Assembly: GCA_026225945.1 (NCBI GenBank)
Contig: JAMJFZ010001797.1
Coordinates: 3,434,501-3,498,500, forward strand
Direction of reading: 5' to 3'
From: Cricetomys ansorgei
Lineage: Eukaryota > Chordata > Mammalia > Rodentia > Nesomyidae
Length of the DNA: 64,000 bases
Both the position numbers and the translations under genes were made by a program. Below the pieces are notes generated by a model. That model saw nothing but the letters and a program-made list of their open reading frames with translations. It had not been told where the DNA came from and searched no databases. Of the stretch, positions 20,801 through 31,110 are shown in pieces (the stretch's first letter is position 1; every line of letters starts with the position of its first letter).

Positions 20801-21275
20801 AGGAAATGACAATCTTAGAGAAAGAAATGGTCAGAATTTCAATCCTACTAGTTCAGTCATATCAGATAAAAAGTCTTCTACACATTGTTGCAGAAGAGCT
20901 CTAGCACTTTAAAAACAAATCCAGCCTCCAGCTGAGATTCTTCACACTCCGCTGAGAACCTTCCCCTGGAGGAACAGTCTGTCACTCAAGCAGTTTGCTG
21001 TTAGATTTTGGGATGAGCTTGAAGCCAGGTACTTTTCCAGATATGAACAGATGAAAACCCAAGGACTGTCTGCAAATCTGTGAACAGTGTGAGCCCACAG
21101 CTCATTGTATGCTATGATTACTGAGCTGATGTTAGGATTGCCTTGAGATGGAAACAGCATGTATTAGTGTAAGAAGCTGGAAAGCATGCTTATTTTAATC
21201 ATTTTGTTTCAGATGATAAGTGCTGATGAGGATGCCTGAGCTTTTCCTCTCATCTCCACGTGACCATGGTCTACC

Positions 21276-21276
<1 letters not shown>
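20801..21276. other. Unique DNA, nothing recognised
   Basis: No repeat or exon-like structure that I can support. Confidence 0.45.

Positions 21277-21321
<45 letters not shown>
21277..21321. repeat. (CA)n microsatellite
   Basis: About 21 uninterrupted CA units. Confidence 0.97.
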
Positions 21322-21325
<4 letters not shown>

Positions 21326-21456
21326 TACTCAACAAGAAATACAAATAAGTAAAGCAATACAATATGAGCGCTCTCACCCGGGGCTTTTTGCCCATCACAG
21401 CAATGCTGGCAACATCAACACATAACATCTGAAACAGAATGATTGAAATGAACATC

Positions 21457-21640
21457 GCTTTGAGGCAGGGTCTCTTTTGTTCACACTGCACATGGCCGGT
21501 TAGCTGGCCCGTGCATTTCTTGGTGATTACAGACACTTGTGGTATCCCCTCCAGCTTTTACGTGGGTTCTGGGGATCACACTCAAGGCATCAGGCCTGTA
21601 CACAAGTACTTTGCCCACTGAGCCGTCAAACAGCTCCATG
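21457..21640 (-). mobile_element. B4-type SINE (ID/B1 composite)
   Basis: Reversed: gaggcagggtctcttttgtt, a diverged B1-like centre, ttttacgtgggttctgggga, tcacactcaaggcatcaggc, gtactttgcccactgagccg. The order B1-like half then tRNA-like half, in reverse, fits B4. Confidence 0.6.
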
Positions 21641-22218
21641 ATGAATACCTCCTCTCTGAAGTTATCATTCCCGAAAACCAAGCCGGGAATTCTGGCTGCA
21701 CAGCGCAGGGAGGGGGAGGTTTTCCATCCTGGGGTCACTAATTTCTAAATCTTTGCTAAGGAGGTATAGGCTCACATTCTTTTAGAGATCTGAATTTTTC
21801 CTTTTGAACCATCCGAGGAAACACGCCTGGCTGTCACAATCCAGGTAACTTTCTGCAAATGATGTTTACGGAGAAGGATTTTGGTTGTGCAAATGTCAAT
21901 ACGAGCGTCCTCAAACAGTATCTCTTCCAACTTTCCTTCCACGTCATCTCATCCTTACCCTCCAGGTTTAGGGCTTTCTTTCACGCACTGTGGCCCAGTG
22001 AAGGTTGTGTCCATTCTCCTCAGTAATGGAGGAGACGTTATGTCCCAGCATTAAGACCTTTCCCTTACTCCACGAGCGCACTCTCTACTTACTGTACTTG
22101 AAGCATGGGAACCAGGTCCTCTCCCACGTGGACCTAAGCGGTCCAAAGACCACTCCGAATTCTCTCTGCCTAGAGTCTGGACCCAAGTGAGCAATTCCAA
22201 GATGCCAGCAACACTCAA
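21641..22218. other. Unique DNA, nothing recognised
   Basis: No repeat is recognised. Short frames only. Confidence 0.45.
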
Positions 22219-22242
22219 ATAACAAACAAACAAACAAACAAA
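22219..22242. repeat. (CAAA)n microsatellite
   Basis: Five to six tandem aaac units. Confidence 0.9.
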
Positions 22243-22510
22243 TTCCACTCTACTCTTATCCACGTCTCCAACTTTTAGTTCTATTTGGTAAGACTGCTCA
22301 CCAATTTCCTTATTAAAAACTAAAAACTTAATTGCTTGAAGATTAGCTGAGGAAAACTGGCTCTTTCCTCTTTAGGAAACCTTCAGCAGGCACCATGGGT
22401 AAATAAGCCCATGTCAACCTGTGCCCTGCCAACCACAGACAGTTTACTAGCATGCCATTTACAGGATGAATTTAGGTCAAAGGGTAAGGAGTCTAAAGAG
22501 ACAGTACCCG

Positions 22511-22605
22511 GGGCTGGGTAGTAGCCCAGGGGCAGAGCACTTGTCTCACATGCTGGGGGACTGGACTGGCTTGGAGTCTGCTTGGCAGAGTCATGGGAAC
22601 TAAAA
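22511..22605 (+). mobile_element. ID-like SINE
   Basis: ggggctgggtagtagcccag, gggcagagcacttgtctcac, atgctgggggactgga: a tRNA-Ala-like head with a long diverged tail (actaaaaccaaaggc). Confidence 0.65.
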
Positions 22606-22692
22606 CCAAAGGCAAGAACTGATTACAAAAGCAGTGTGCATCACTTGGTGCTGTCACAAAAGGCACAGACAGCGAGTCTTTTAAAAGGTTGA

Positions 22693-22995
22693 TTTCAGGT
22701 TAGAGGACAGCTCAGTGGGAAAAGTGTGCAAGCGTGAGACTCGAGTTCGAGTCCCCGGAAGCCATGTAGAGCTGGATGTCGTGACGCGAGAAGTCTCCGT
22801 TCCCAGCACTCCCAAGACGAGGTGGCCAGCTGAGGCAGCAGGGTCCTCAGAAGCTTGTGCCTGCTACTCTGGCACACACAGAAGGAAACAAAAGACCCAT
22901 GTCAACAACAGTGGAAGCTAAGACCCGAGGCTTTGCTACATACAGCATAGCATGTGGACGCCTGCATTCACCACACAGGCACACGCACACGTACA
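22693..22995 (+). mobile_element. B4/RSINE1-type SINE
   Basis: ttagaggacagctcagtggg, a very good Pol III B box (gagttcgagtccc, 22743-22755), gcactcccaagacgaggtgg, and a CA-rich end (caggcacacgcacacgtaca). Unusually for this window it keeps several CpG dinucleotides. Confidence 0.6.
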
Positions 22996-23029
22996 CATGA
23001 TAGAAAACAAAACCACAGGTCTGATCCCC

Positions 23030-23165
23030 CCGCCCCTTTCTGCCGTTTAATAGTATTTGACTTTAGAAAGGTCATTTAACTTCTGGACACATTTTCCTCA
23101 TCTTCAAATGGGTAATGCTCATTAGAAATGGATATGATAAACAGAGCTATTCGAAGTTTGAATAT
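23030..23165 (+). mobile_element. MIR SINE relic
   Basis: gactttagaaaggtcattta, acttctggacacattttcct, catcttcaaatgggtaatgc follow the MIR order 'gaccttgggcaagtcacttaac..tcagtttcctcatctgtaaaatgg'. Confidence 0.65.
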
Positions 23166-23484
23166 TTTCTGTGCCCCGTGGGATGGAAGGGGAGCGTGGC
23201 CACCACTGTTGCCCCCTCTTAAACCTTTCTTGTCTCAAGGAAAACTCGGTTGGAAGCAGGGACAATGTTTCATTTTTCATTTCATTTTTCAGCAAATCGT
23301 GAATTCTATTGTTCCTGTTTTTGGGTGAATGACTGACAGGGGGTGGGGTGGGGTGCAGAGATGTGGAAATTATTTTCCCATGTAAGGTCATTTCTTTTGC
23401 TCCATCAGACTGGAGGATGTCTATTAAATTCAATTAACCACTTTCCCCCCGCCTTCATTTTCCAAAGATTTTTTTTTTTCCTGC

Positions 23485-23523
23485 TGTGGCTAGGAGACCT
23501 TGATTTCTGTTGCTAGGAAACCT
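23485..23523 (+). promoter_or_regulatory. Tandem X-box-like motifs
   Basis: tgtggctaggagacct and tgttgctaggaaacct (14 of 16 identical) lie 23 bases apart. The second contains gttgctaggaaac, close to the RFX-family X-box (GTTGCC..GGCAAC). Just downstream is an ATG-led frame (23544) that stays open to a good splice-donor-like ggagg|gtaagaa near 23733. That frame is not supported further. Confidence 0.3.
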
Positions 23524-23779
23524 AGAAGGCACTTGTGGTCTTCATGGAAACAGTGCTTAGTGCAATCATGTTGACTGATAGTTTATTGGCTGTTTGGCTC
23601 AATGCCAACTCAAAAGCAGCTCCCTTCAAGTCCATACAAGGCAAATCCAGAGGTGGGAAAAGTACTACTCACCAGGGCACCCTCTGGAAGCGCCTCGTGG
23701 GTTTCCTGGAGTTGGAGAAGGAGAAAATGGAGGGTAAGAACCTTCCCTGTTCTGGGAGGGCAACTGTACTTTGATCTGC

Positions 23780-24985
23780 TTTAGCATTGGGTGCCCTTTG
23801 AAGAAAATGTTCCATGGATGCAGGTATCAGCTGAGTGGGTTGAAAAATGTTTGATAAGCCTTGATTTAACCTAGCACAAAAGAGAGTTGGCTCTATGAGA
23901 AATCACTTGCCAAGATGCAGACAGCCCATAAATTCCCAGCCTGGAGATTCAACAGGGTCTTCTGATAGGACGTCTCTTCCCATCATCCAAGGCTGTGCTG
24001 CCACTCAGCACACCTCCGCTGGTCCTTTCTCTGAGTGTGTTTTGGGACTCCATGGTCTGACTCTGTTCAAGAGTCTTAGTGTTCAGCAGCCCTGGACAGG
24101 AGAAGTCATGGTTGGTGCTGCCACTGGGCTTCTTCTAAAGATGTTGAGGTTTTATGTAAATGTCCCCAAATCCTGTTCCAAGAGTATGCTTTTCTCTATG
24201 TAAGAATATTTTGGACCTTAAGAGCTGGTTTGGAAGTTCTAGAAGGGGAGCGTAGCTACTTGAACACCTGTGAGATCAAAGACCAGTCTTCCTCTATTTG
24301 GGGAAGGTCGTCATTCTCTTCGACTGAGTGTGCAGCCTCAGGAGGCATGCACGAGGGAGGTGGGTCGGGGGGAGAGGGCACAGCAGCCCAGCCAGCCAGC
24401 TCAACCGAGTCAACCCCGGTGATCAGTGGAGTGACAGGTGTCACAGCCAGATTGTCCTAACAAAACATGAGGATATTTTGTTTGTTCTTAAAGCCAGGAT
24501 CTTGGGAAGAACTTTTTTTCTGAGAGTGGGAGGATTTGTCTTAGCAATATTATGGCCAGATGAGCCGAGCATCCTCCTGCAACAAACACCTAGAAGAATT
24601 TCAGAAAATACCCTCTGAATGCCTGGCACAGCTCAGAAGATTGAAAGAGAAAGCTGGAAGAAAAGAAAGGCAGAGTGTTCAGCTATGACCTGATGCTGTC
24701 ACTACTTTGGGCAAACAGGGCCAGGACACTAACAAGAAGTTTGGAGTCAGCATCAATTTAAAAACAGAAGCTGGGACCTAGATTTGTTCAAGATTGAGGG
24801 GTGGGACCAAAGCAGCTTTTAAGCCCAGGTGGCCATACATCTAGGACTTTCAAGCATCTGCACACACGTGGGAAGGGAGAACCAGGAACACTAGCCATAG
24901 CACAGGGTGCTAGGAAGCAAGGAGCTTTCTCTCTTCCTGTTGAGTCCCCAAGTCGAAGCATAAAGTTTTAAACATTTGCACGTAG
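23780..24985. other. Unique DNA, nothing recognised
   Basis: I recognise no SINE or LTR. Frames of about 100 codons on the plus strand (23895-24203, 24328-24618) lack motifs. Confidence 0.45.
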
Positions 24986-24989
24986 GCTT

Positions 24990-25033
24990 CATGGGCTTAG
25001 GCTACAGACGCATGGGGCTTAGGCTACAGACGC
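24990..25033. repeat. 21/22-bp tandem duplication
   Basis: catgggcttaggctacagacg is followed at once by the same text with one extra g. The near identity points to a recent slippage event. Confidence 0.9.
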
Positions 25034-25057
25034 TCCCTAAATACCAAGAGGCCATTG

Positions 25058-25380
25058 TGTTGGGGAAGTTTATTTTTAGCTATGTTTGAAATTGTTTTAT
25101 GCACTGATGGGTGGGGGGGCTATCCTAAGTCTAGGGCATTCTGTATTGTTTTCAGGTGTGGGATTTCTGTGGCTATTTAATTGCTAACGATCTACATATG
25201 CTATCAATAAAATACCTGAGGAGTTCTGAAAGAATAAAAACACCTGAGCTGAGACTCTCGGAGTTCCACTGTGGCACTAGCCAGGACAGTGGTTCCCTCT
25301 GCTGAGGCCTGGCAGAGTTTGCACCAATGAAAATGCCTCCTTGTCTTCTTAGGTGAGCCACCAAGGCAGATACTACTACA
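25058..25380 (+). mobile_element. Solo LTR of the 2635-4732 family, with 6-bp target duplication
   Basis: The ends are TGTTGGGGAAG and ACTACTACA. It is flanked by perfect ccattg (25052-25057 and 25381-25386). It shares ttttatgcactg, aataaaaacacctgag, agttccactgtggcactagc and gaggcctggcagagtttgca with the LTRs at 2635, 4413 and 57932. AATAAA occurs twice (about 25208 and 25232). No internal region follows, so it is a solo LTR left by LTR-LTR recombination. Confidence 0.9.
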
Positions 25381-25386
25381 CCATTG

Positions 25387-25779
25387 AGACAAGCTGTGAA
25401 TTTAATCCTGCGGATCCTGGGCTAATGACAATCTGAAAGAGTGTCTTTCTAAGATACACACTTTTTAAATGTTTAAAAATTCACTCCACTGGTAACTCGC
25501 TGGAGTTCTCTTCTTTTGAGCTCAGACCTGTGTGTTCTGTGTGATCTCGTAATCCGAATTAAAAAACATTAGGAAGAATTTACCAGTATAAAGAGTTAGA
25601 CTGCAGAGCGATGGTCTGTCTGGAGTTGTGGGTCTCCAGGTAGCCTGATTGTAATACGTTATAAAAATAAAGATTTTAAAAGGATAAAGGTATGACAGTC
25701 TTAAAATTAGGTAGATTAAAGCAGGTCAATTACAAGAGTCAAGTGAAATACAGAGAAATAAATAGAATTGAATTAAAAT
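25387..25779. other. Unique DNA, nothing recognised
   Basis: AT-rich, with no repeat that I can name. Confidence 0.45.
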
Positions 25780-26115
25780 TGGGAGCAAGGGCGACACCTC
25801 AGCAGGTGAAGTACTTGACGCATGGTGAGGACATTATGTAGATGGGGGGGGGCTGTGGTGGCTCGCCTGCAATCTCTGTGCTTTGTTGCGAGAGATGGGG
25901 GGCTCCTGGCTAGCAAGATTACCAGAATCACTTCTGAGTTTAAGTAAGAGACTCTGCCCCGGTATGTAATGTGGACAGTGATGGAGGAAGACATCAAATG
26001 CCAGTCTCTGGCCTCCGTATGCACGAGCACACACACGCACGTGAACCTGTGCACACGCACCTATATACAAACCACACACATGTATCTGTGCATCTATACA
26101 AGCAAAATAAAGATA
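25780..26115 (+). mobile_element. B4/RSINE1-type SINE
   Basis: gcgacacctcagcaggtgaa, ctgtggtggctcgcctgcaa, ctcctggctagcaagattac, gagtttaagtaagagactct, gtgatggaggaagacatcaa, ctctggcctccgtatgcacg, then a CA-rich tail and ataaagataaaaac. Confidence 0.7.
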
Positions 26116-26149
26116 AAAACAAATTAAGTTGGCAGATTAAGTAACCAAC

Positions 26150-26612
26150 TGTAACTGAACTCTACAACCTTTTACCCTCAATTTAGGGAAGGAGAAAGGA
26201 AAGATAGAAATCTTCACCGCTTTTACAAGCGGTCTTAATAGAGAGAGAGAAAGGTAGAAATCTCCACAGCCTCTTTTTAGGCTGTCCTAAGCTCGAATTT
26301 CTCCAACCTTTGTTCTTATGGGAATTATCTCACTAACTTACGACAGTTGGGTTGAAGTTGGTGAAGCCCACACTGACTCTTGGGGCTTCAGACCTTTTAT
26401 GCCCTAAGCCAAAATTTCCCATAAACCCATGCAGCTCAGAATCCCAAAGATAAGCTACAGGTGCCAGAAGACTTTACCCAACCAAATTATAGCCACCTGC
26501 ATCAAGCATTCCGAATCCAACTCATCAACAACTAAACCACAGCTGGGGTGGGTACGCGAACCTCTAGTCAGTTAAACCAAAAAGCTTTTCTTAACATAAA
26601 AATTCCTCTACA
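26150..26612. mobile_element. Solo LTR with perfect 6-bp target duplication
   Basis: The ends are TGTAACTGAACTC and ATTCCTCTACA. The direct repeat accaac flanks it exactly (26144-26149 and 26613-26618). Length 463 bp and a 6-bp duplication fit a class II ERV LTR. No clear AATAAA fixes the strand. It holds two tandem hairpin units (26201-26290). It is not related by eye to the 25058 family. Confidence 0.75.
26201..26290. repeat. Two tandem hairpin units inside the LTR
   Basis: Two copies of a unit of about 50 bp (gatagaaatcttc.. and ggtagaaatctcc..) each end in a stem-loop. The first is accgctt-ttac-aagcggt (26216-26233) and the second is acagcct-cttttt-aggctgt (26266-26285). The stems differ in sequence but both keep seven perfect pairs. 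Confidence 0.8.
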
Positions 26613-26618
26613 ACCAAC

Positions 26619-26929
26619 TCAGACTTAAAAAGAGAATCCATGAATGGAAGAAACATATCTGATGATACTGTGTTATACAAAATGGGCTACTGAGAATCAG
26701 AGTGGTTAGAGACTGGAGCAGAACCAGAGGATGTGTCTGACAGGAACTCCAGAAAGAAATCATAGGAAAGCCTTGGGGAAATTGACTTGAATGCCAACAT
26801 GAACAGATGATACTGTTAGTAATGACCGCCCTGGGTTCTATAGAGCTAAAGAGATGCACAGGAAAATTGTTCTACAGTGACACAGCAATGGGAGGCTAAG
26901 CTGAGGGTGAGGACATCAAAGAATCTTCC
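26619..26929. other. Unclassified, possibly repeat-derived DNA
   Basis: AT-rich, purine-leaning sequence after the solo LTR. I recognise no family. Confidence 0.35.
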
Positions 26930-27060
26930 TGGGCATGGCGGGAGATGCATATAAGAAGCCTAGTACTTGGAAGACTGACATAGGAGGATTGGGAGCTGAG
27001 GGTCAGCCTGGGCTGTATCGTGAGACTCATCTTCAAAACAAACAACAATAACGAAACCAA
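26930..27060 (+). mobile_element. B1/B4-type SINE
   Basis: ctgggcatggcgggagatgc, agtacttggaagactgacat, aggaggattgggagctgagg, gtcagcctgggctgtatcgt, gagactcatcttcaaaacaa, then caacaataacgaaaccaag. Confidence 0.7.
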
Positions 27061-27462
27061 GTGAGATAAAAGTTCTATCAGCCATAAGTTATTTGAAGTG
27101 AAACAGATGTTATTAGAAATATACATCATCGGTTAATGAGATAGTTCACTAGAAGCATGCAATAAGTAAAAGATTCTAAGCTTCTATATAAAATTTCCTA
27201 ATATAGAGAGCAGAAATGCAGGTGGTGACATCATAAAGTGAGTCAATAAAGTAGCATGTTGAACTCAACACTTAGAGGGTGTATATTATATTCAAATGTG
27301 AATAGTTCACTAGCAAAAATAGTTTACATACTGAGACATAAAAAAATTCAGCACATACCAAAAAATGACAATATATCCCTACTTGTGTTATAAAATTAAA
27401 CTTCAAAACCAAAATTTTACCCCAAATTTCACAAATACTTGGACATTTAAAAAATTCATAGG
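27061..27462. other. AT-rich DNA, nothing recognised
   Basis: Very low GC and no named repeat. Confidence 0.4.
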
Positions 27463-27675
27463 ACTGGAGAGGTGGTTCAGTAGTTAAGAGCACTGGCTGT
27501 TCTTCCAGAGGACTTGAGTTCAGTTCCCAACATCCACACTCTCACAATCACCCCTAACTCCAGTTCCAGGGATCCAATGCCCCCTACTGGCCTCCAGGAG
27601 TATTGCACACACATGGTGTGCGTACACACATGTAGGCAAAATACCTATGCACATCAAATAAAAATAAATGAGTCT
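27463..27675 (+). mobile_element. B3 SINE
   Basis: ggactggagaggtggttcag, tagttaagagcactggctgt, gacttgagttcagttcccaa, cccctaactccagttccagg, catgtaggcaaaatacctat and a tcaaataaaaataaatgagt end. Confidence 0.92.
27577..27595 (-). promoter_or_regulatory. CTCF-like core motif in B3
   Basis: The minus strand reads GGAGGCCAGTAGGGGGCAT. CCAGTAGGGGGCA matches the CTCF core pattern across its first 13 positions. B2/B3 SINEs are known carriers of CTCF sites in rodents. Confidence 0.4.
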
Positions 27676-28453
27676 TCTAAGAGAAAAGTGATTCATTCAT
27701 ACTCAGGGGCACATTCTGCACTGCCCTTGGTGATTTCTCTGAGCTGTTTGCCCACCCTGGGCCTGCGTCCAGGGCCTGCTTTTTGCTAGGACACTTCTTA
27801 TGCTTGGAGAGTGAACATCCGTAGGACCTGTGGCCTCAGGACAAACTCTCACGAGCTCACCCTATAGAGTAGTCACCGGAGAGTTTTAGTGGCTGCTGTT
27901 AAAATTCAGCTGATATCTTTTGTTTATTTGTTTTTTATTTTGCATTTTGTTCTTTCCCCCCTGCAGGTCACGACACAAGCAGTGTCAAAAGCAATCAGCT
28001 TGTCCTGGGCTGTTATATAAGAGCTCCAGCAGGAAGGCTTTCCTGGGCCCTTTGCTGTCTCACCAGCCATGGACGGGAGTCATTTCGGCTGGTCCTTGAA
28101 CAGTGTCATTGAAAGGACACGTGGTAGCTAAATAAAACTTATGCAGCTCTGGAGACAGGCAGGAAGCTCTCGGAGAAAATGTTTCCACTCCACCCACTGC
28201 CCTTCTGTGGGTGAGCTCCGGGTGAAACCACAATGTCCCCAGAACTCTAGGGGGTGAGGGAGTGAGAGGAGGGGGTGGGGGATGGCTTTGTGACTGAGGG
28301 AGAGTAGCTGCTTCCCGGAGTAATTGACCTGCCTTTCCTGCTGTGCTCCGGTATCCACTTTCCATCGCATAATCTTCCATTGTACTCACTGGTTCCTGTT
28401 TGATTTGGCATGGCTGGCTGCTGGCTGTGCACTTGGTTCTCTTCCTTCCACAG
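27676..28453. other. Unique DNA upstream of the candidate exon
   Basis: No repeat recognised. Overlapping frames on the minus strand (28060-28593) lack a recognised domain. Confidence 0.4.
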
Positions 28454-28598
28454 TTTTGGACTCTGAAACCCCTGCCTCCCCCAGAAGGAGCCAAATACAA
28501 CAAGAACAGTGAACATTTCTTCTTGCCAGGAAAACATAAAGAAATCCCAGTGAAGCAAGAAGGAAGACAAAATTCTTTCCAGCGTTTGAACAAAAAAG
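28454..28598 (+). CDS. Candidate internal protein-coding exon, unrecognised gene
   Basis: A strong acceptor-like pyrimidine tract (ggttctcttccttccacag) ends at 28453, and a donor-like aaaaaag|gtatttt follows 28598. The 145-bp interval is open in only one frame and gives 48 residues plus one base (entry phase 0, exit phase 1). The peptide begins FWTLKPLPPPEGAKYNKN and ends FQRLNKK. It is basic and proline-containing, with no membrane segment and no repeat origin. The other two frames have stops. I do not recognise the protein, and no partner exon in a matching phase was found. It may be chance. Confidence 0.3.
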
Positions 28599-30736
28599 GT
28601 ATTTTATTTTGCGTCTTAACTTTATGGAAGTTGATTCTCTGACTCCCTGCTGGACTTCCAAACCTCCCTTTCTTTGTCTACGTAATTTAAACACACTATA
28701 AATAGCCTTAGCTCCTCTGAGGGCCGGTCCGTATTCGCAAGGCTACCGCAGTCTGAGGATACTGTTGAACCTGAAAGGCAGCACTTCCCCGTCCATACGC
28801 AAACGCCAATGAAGACTATGATGGTGCTGCCTGTCAGGGCCACATTCGCCAGCTAGACAAGCAGGTCCTTTATTCCAAATAACTTTGAATCCATGCCCAG
28901 AGTCAAAGTTAACTGACTCACAGTGCCCTCTTGTTAAGGAGTAGGAAGGCTTGGGAGTGGGGGGAGGGCTCAAGTGTTTGAGCCTGAGGGATGACTTCCT
29001 TCTGGGGCTCACATGTCTTATGTAAAGGTTTATATTGTTTATTGAAAGTCGAAGACACTATCGCTTTATGAAAATCCCCAATCCAGGGAAGAAAATAGAA
29101 AAGAGAATGAGAAAAAGGAAAATGGAATATAAGTCTCTTGGGTAGGACATGAAACACCCATAGGCATCATTTAATCAATCAGGAAGGGAACGAGTCAGTT
29201 TTACTGACAGCAGGCAATCCCCTCCGCAGTTTCTACTGCTTCCCTTGATGGTAGACTTTAATCTGTAAAATGAAGCAAAACCTCCGTCCCCACACCACAC
29301 AGTTGCTTTTGGTTTGATGTTTACTGTAAACCTGGTCAAAAGCCAGGGGCTGGGAAGATCACAGACCTGGGGAGAGGGAAGGGGGGCGGGTCATCCACTA
29401 TTGTTTTTACTAAATGGTTGTGTGCCCCCAAAGCACTCATGTTTGTACACACAGATTAGTGCCTCTGTCCTGCAGTCGGTTGGGGTAGCTTAGCAACCGG
29501 AGGTGGTCAATGCAGAGACTCACACCTGGTCAGAGTGTCCATTTGAAGGAATGGTAAAGTGCTGGGCCCTAAGTGGCTCTCTATTGCCCATCTCTTAAGG
29601 TTCAAGAGCACCACAGAAGAGCTGCAGGAAGAGCCTAATAGCCAGCCGCTAAGGCTGTCTGTGTTTAAAAGATGTCTTCTGGAACAGGGCATGGCTGCTG
29701 TGCTTGTGACCTCATCATGGCAGGTGGGAGAGGGCTATTGGGGACTACTAGTCCTCTCTGGGGGACTAGTCACAGTTAATGGTTGCTGTGTTTAGTGTTT
29801 CTGTTCTTCAGTGGTGTGGCTGCCAATGTGCTGCCCTTGTTCCAGTCTGTACCCTGCCGGCCACGCTCCTGTGTAAACTCAACGTATCACACACAACGCC
29901 ATGAACCAGGAGGGCACAGCAGGAAGGAGAAAGGGAATGAGAGGAGTAATTTTTTAAATTTTATACATTTTATTATATACATATTATTATATACATATTA
30001 TATATATTGCATCCATGTATGAACTGCCAGAGAGTAAAAATGGATTTAAAAAAAAAACCCATAAGCAATACCTTTGAGTTCTTTCTATTGCTTGGCACTA
30101 AAGGAAGAGACAGGTTTTGCTATGTCTCTGTCTTGGATGCCAGTTACCAGAATAGCACAGAACAATGTGGAAGCCAGGCTGTGCTTCCAGGCTGGAGAGC
30201 GAGAGGAACACCCACCTGTTTCCCAAAAGAGCCACACCATGGGAACCATCTGGCACCTCTGCGGAGTAGCTAACCTTTTACATAAATATGCCTTTAGGAC
30301 GACAACACATTTGAGCAGCACATTGGGAAGCATGGTGCGTGTAAATCCACAGTGTCAGAGATGTCATCCTGATGTTTATGTGCTGTCCCAGCTGTCACCC
30401 TGCACTCACATGACAGGGCCTTGTGGTCTGGTCTATGTTTAACCTTGTCTGGAAATAGCTACGTGGGGAAATAAATTACTTATAAGTTGTAAGTGCTACT
30501 CAGACCAGCTAATACTGACTGTATATCTGTGTCACCTTCGAGTCTTTGATTTCTTTGATTCTTGATGCCATCGGTCTTTAAGTGAACAAGCTCATTGTTA
30601 GTAACGTAGCACTATATTATTTGTACATTCGTCTTATTTATCATGTGTCATATTATTTAACATTTGCTAACTTTGTAGAGGAAGCCATGCAAGCACATTA
30701 AAAACACATTTCATGTCAGGATTAGATTTGATTTTA
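28599..30736. other. Unique DNA, nothing recognised
   Basis: No SINE or LTR recognised. AT-rich run at 29940-30010. The frames are short. Confidence 0.45.
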
Positions 30737-30900
30737 AAAGGCAGTAAAAGGAAAGAAGAAAGGAAGAAAGGGAGGGAGGGGAAGAGAGATGGGGGGAGGA
30801 TGGAGGGAGGGAAGGAAGGAGGATGGAGGAAGGGAAGGAAGGAGGATGGAGGGAGGGAAGGAAGGAAGCAGGGAGACAGGGAAGGAGGGAAGGAAACCTT
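30737..30900. repeat. Purine-only GGAA/GGGA-rich tract
   Basis: About 160 bases are almost entirely A and G on the plus strand, with ggaaggaaggaggatggagg-like units repeated about every 28-30 bases. Such mirror-like tracts can form triplex DNA. Confidence 0.9.
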
Positions 30901-30939
30901 CCTTATCAGAGAGAGATGAGGGCTGTATTTTAACTGCAT

Positions 30940-31110
30940 AAAGCAGCTTTGGGCCCAAACCCATGAGATGGTGCCTTCCACATTCAGGATGGGTCTTCCC
31001 ACTCAATCACTCCGGTCTAGAAACCCTCTCACCGACAGGTCCAGAGGGTCGTCTCCTAAGTGATTTTAATGTGGGTCAAGTTGACACTCAACATTAGCGG
31101 TTACACCCAC
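30940..31110 (-). mobile_element. LTR-like mid-repeat, 5' part reversed
   Basis: gggcccaaacccatgagatg, gtgccttccacattcaggat, gggtcttcccactcaatcac, gtctcctaagtgattttaat and gtcaagttgacactcaacat match, in reverse, the start of a family beginning 'gtgatggttaatcttgattgtcaacttgac'. Confidence 0.6.

Noticed and set aside
22693..22790. Possible tRNA gene because of the good B box gagttcgagtccc
   Set aside because: There is no cloverleaf beyond the box. The flanks continue as a B4/RSINE1-type SINE.
28060..28593. 177-codon minus-strand frame opposite the candidate exon
   Set aside because: Proline-rich by composition only. It overlaps other minus frames of similar length and has weaker splice framing than the plus-strand interval.
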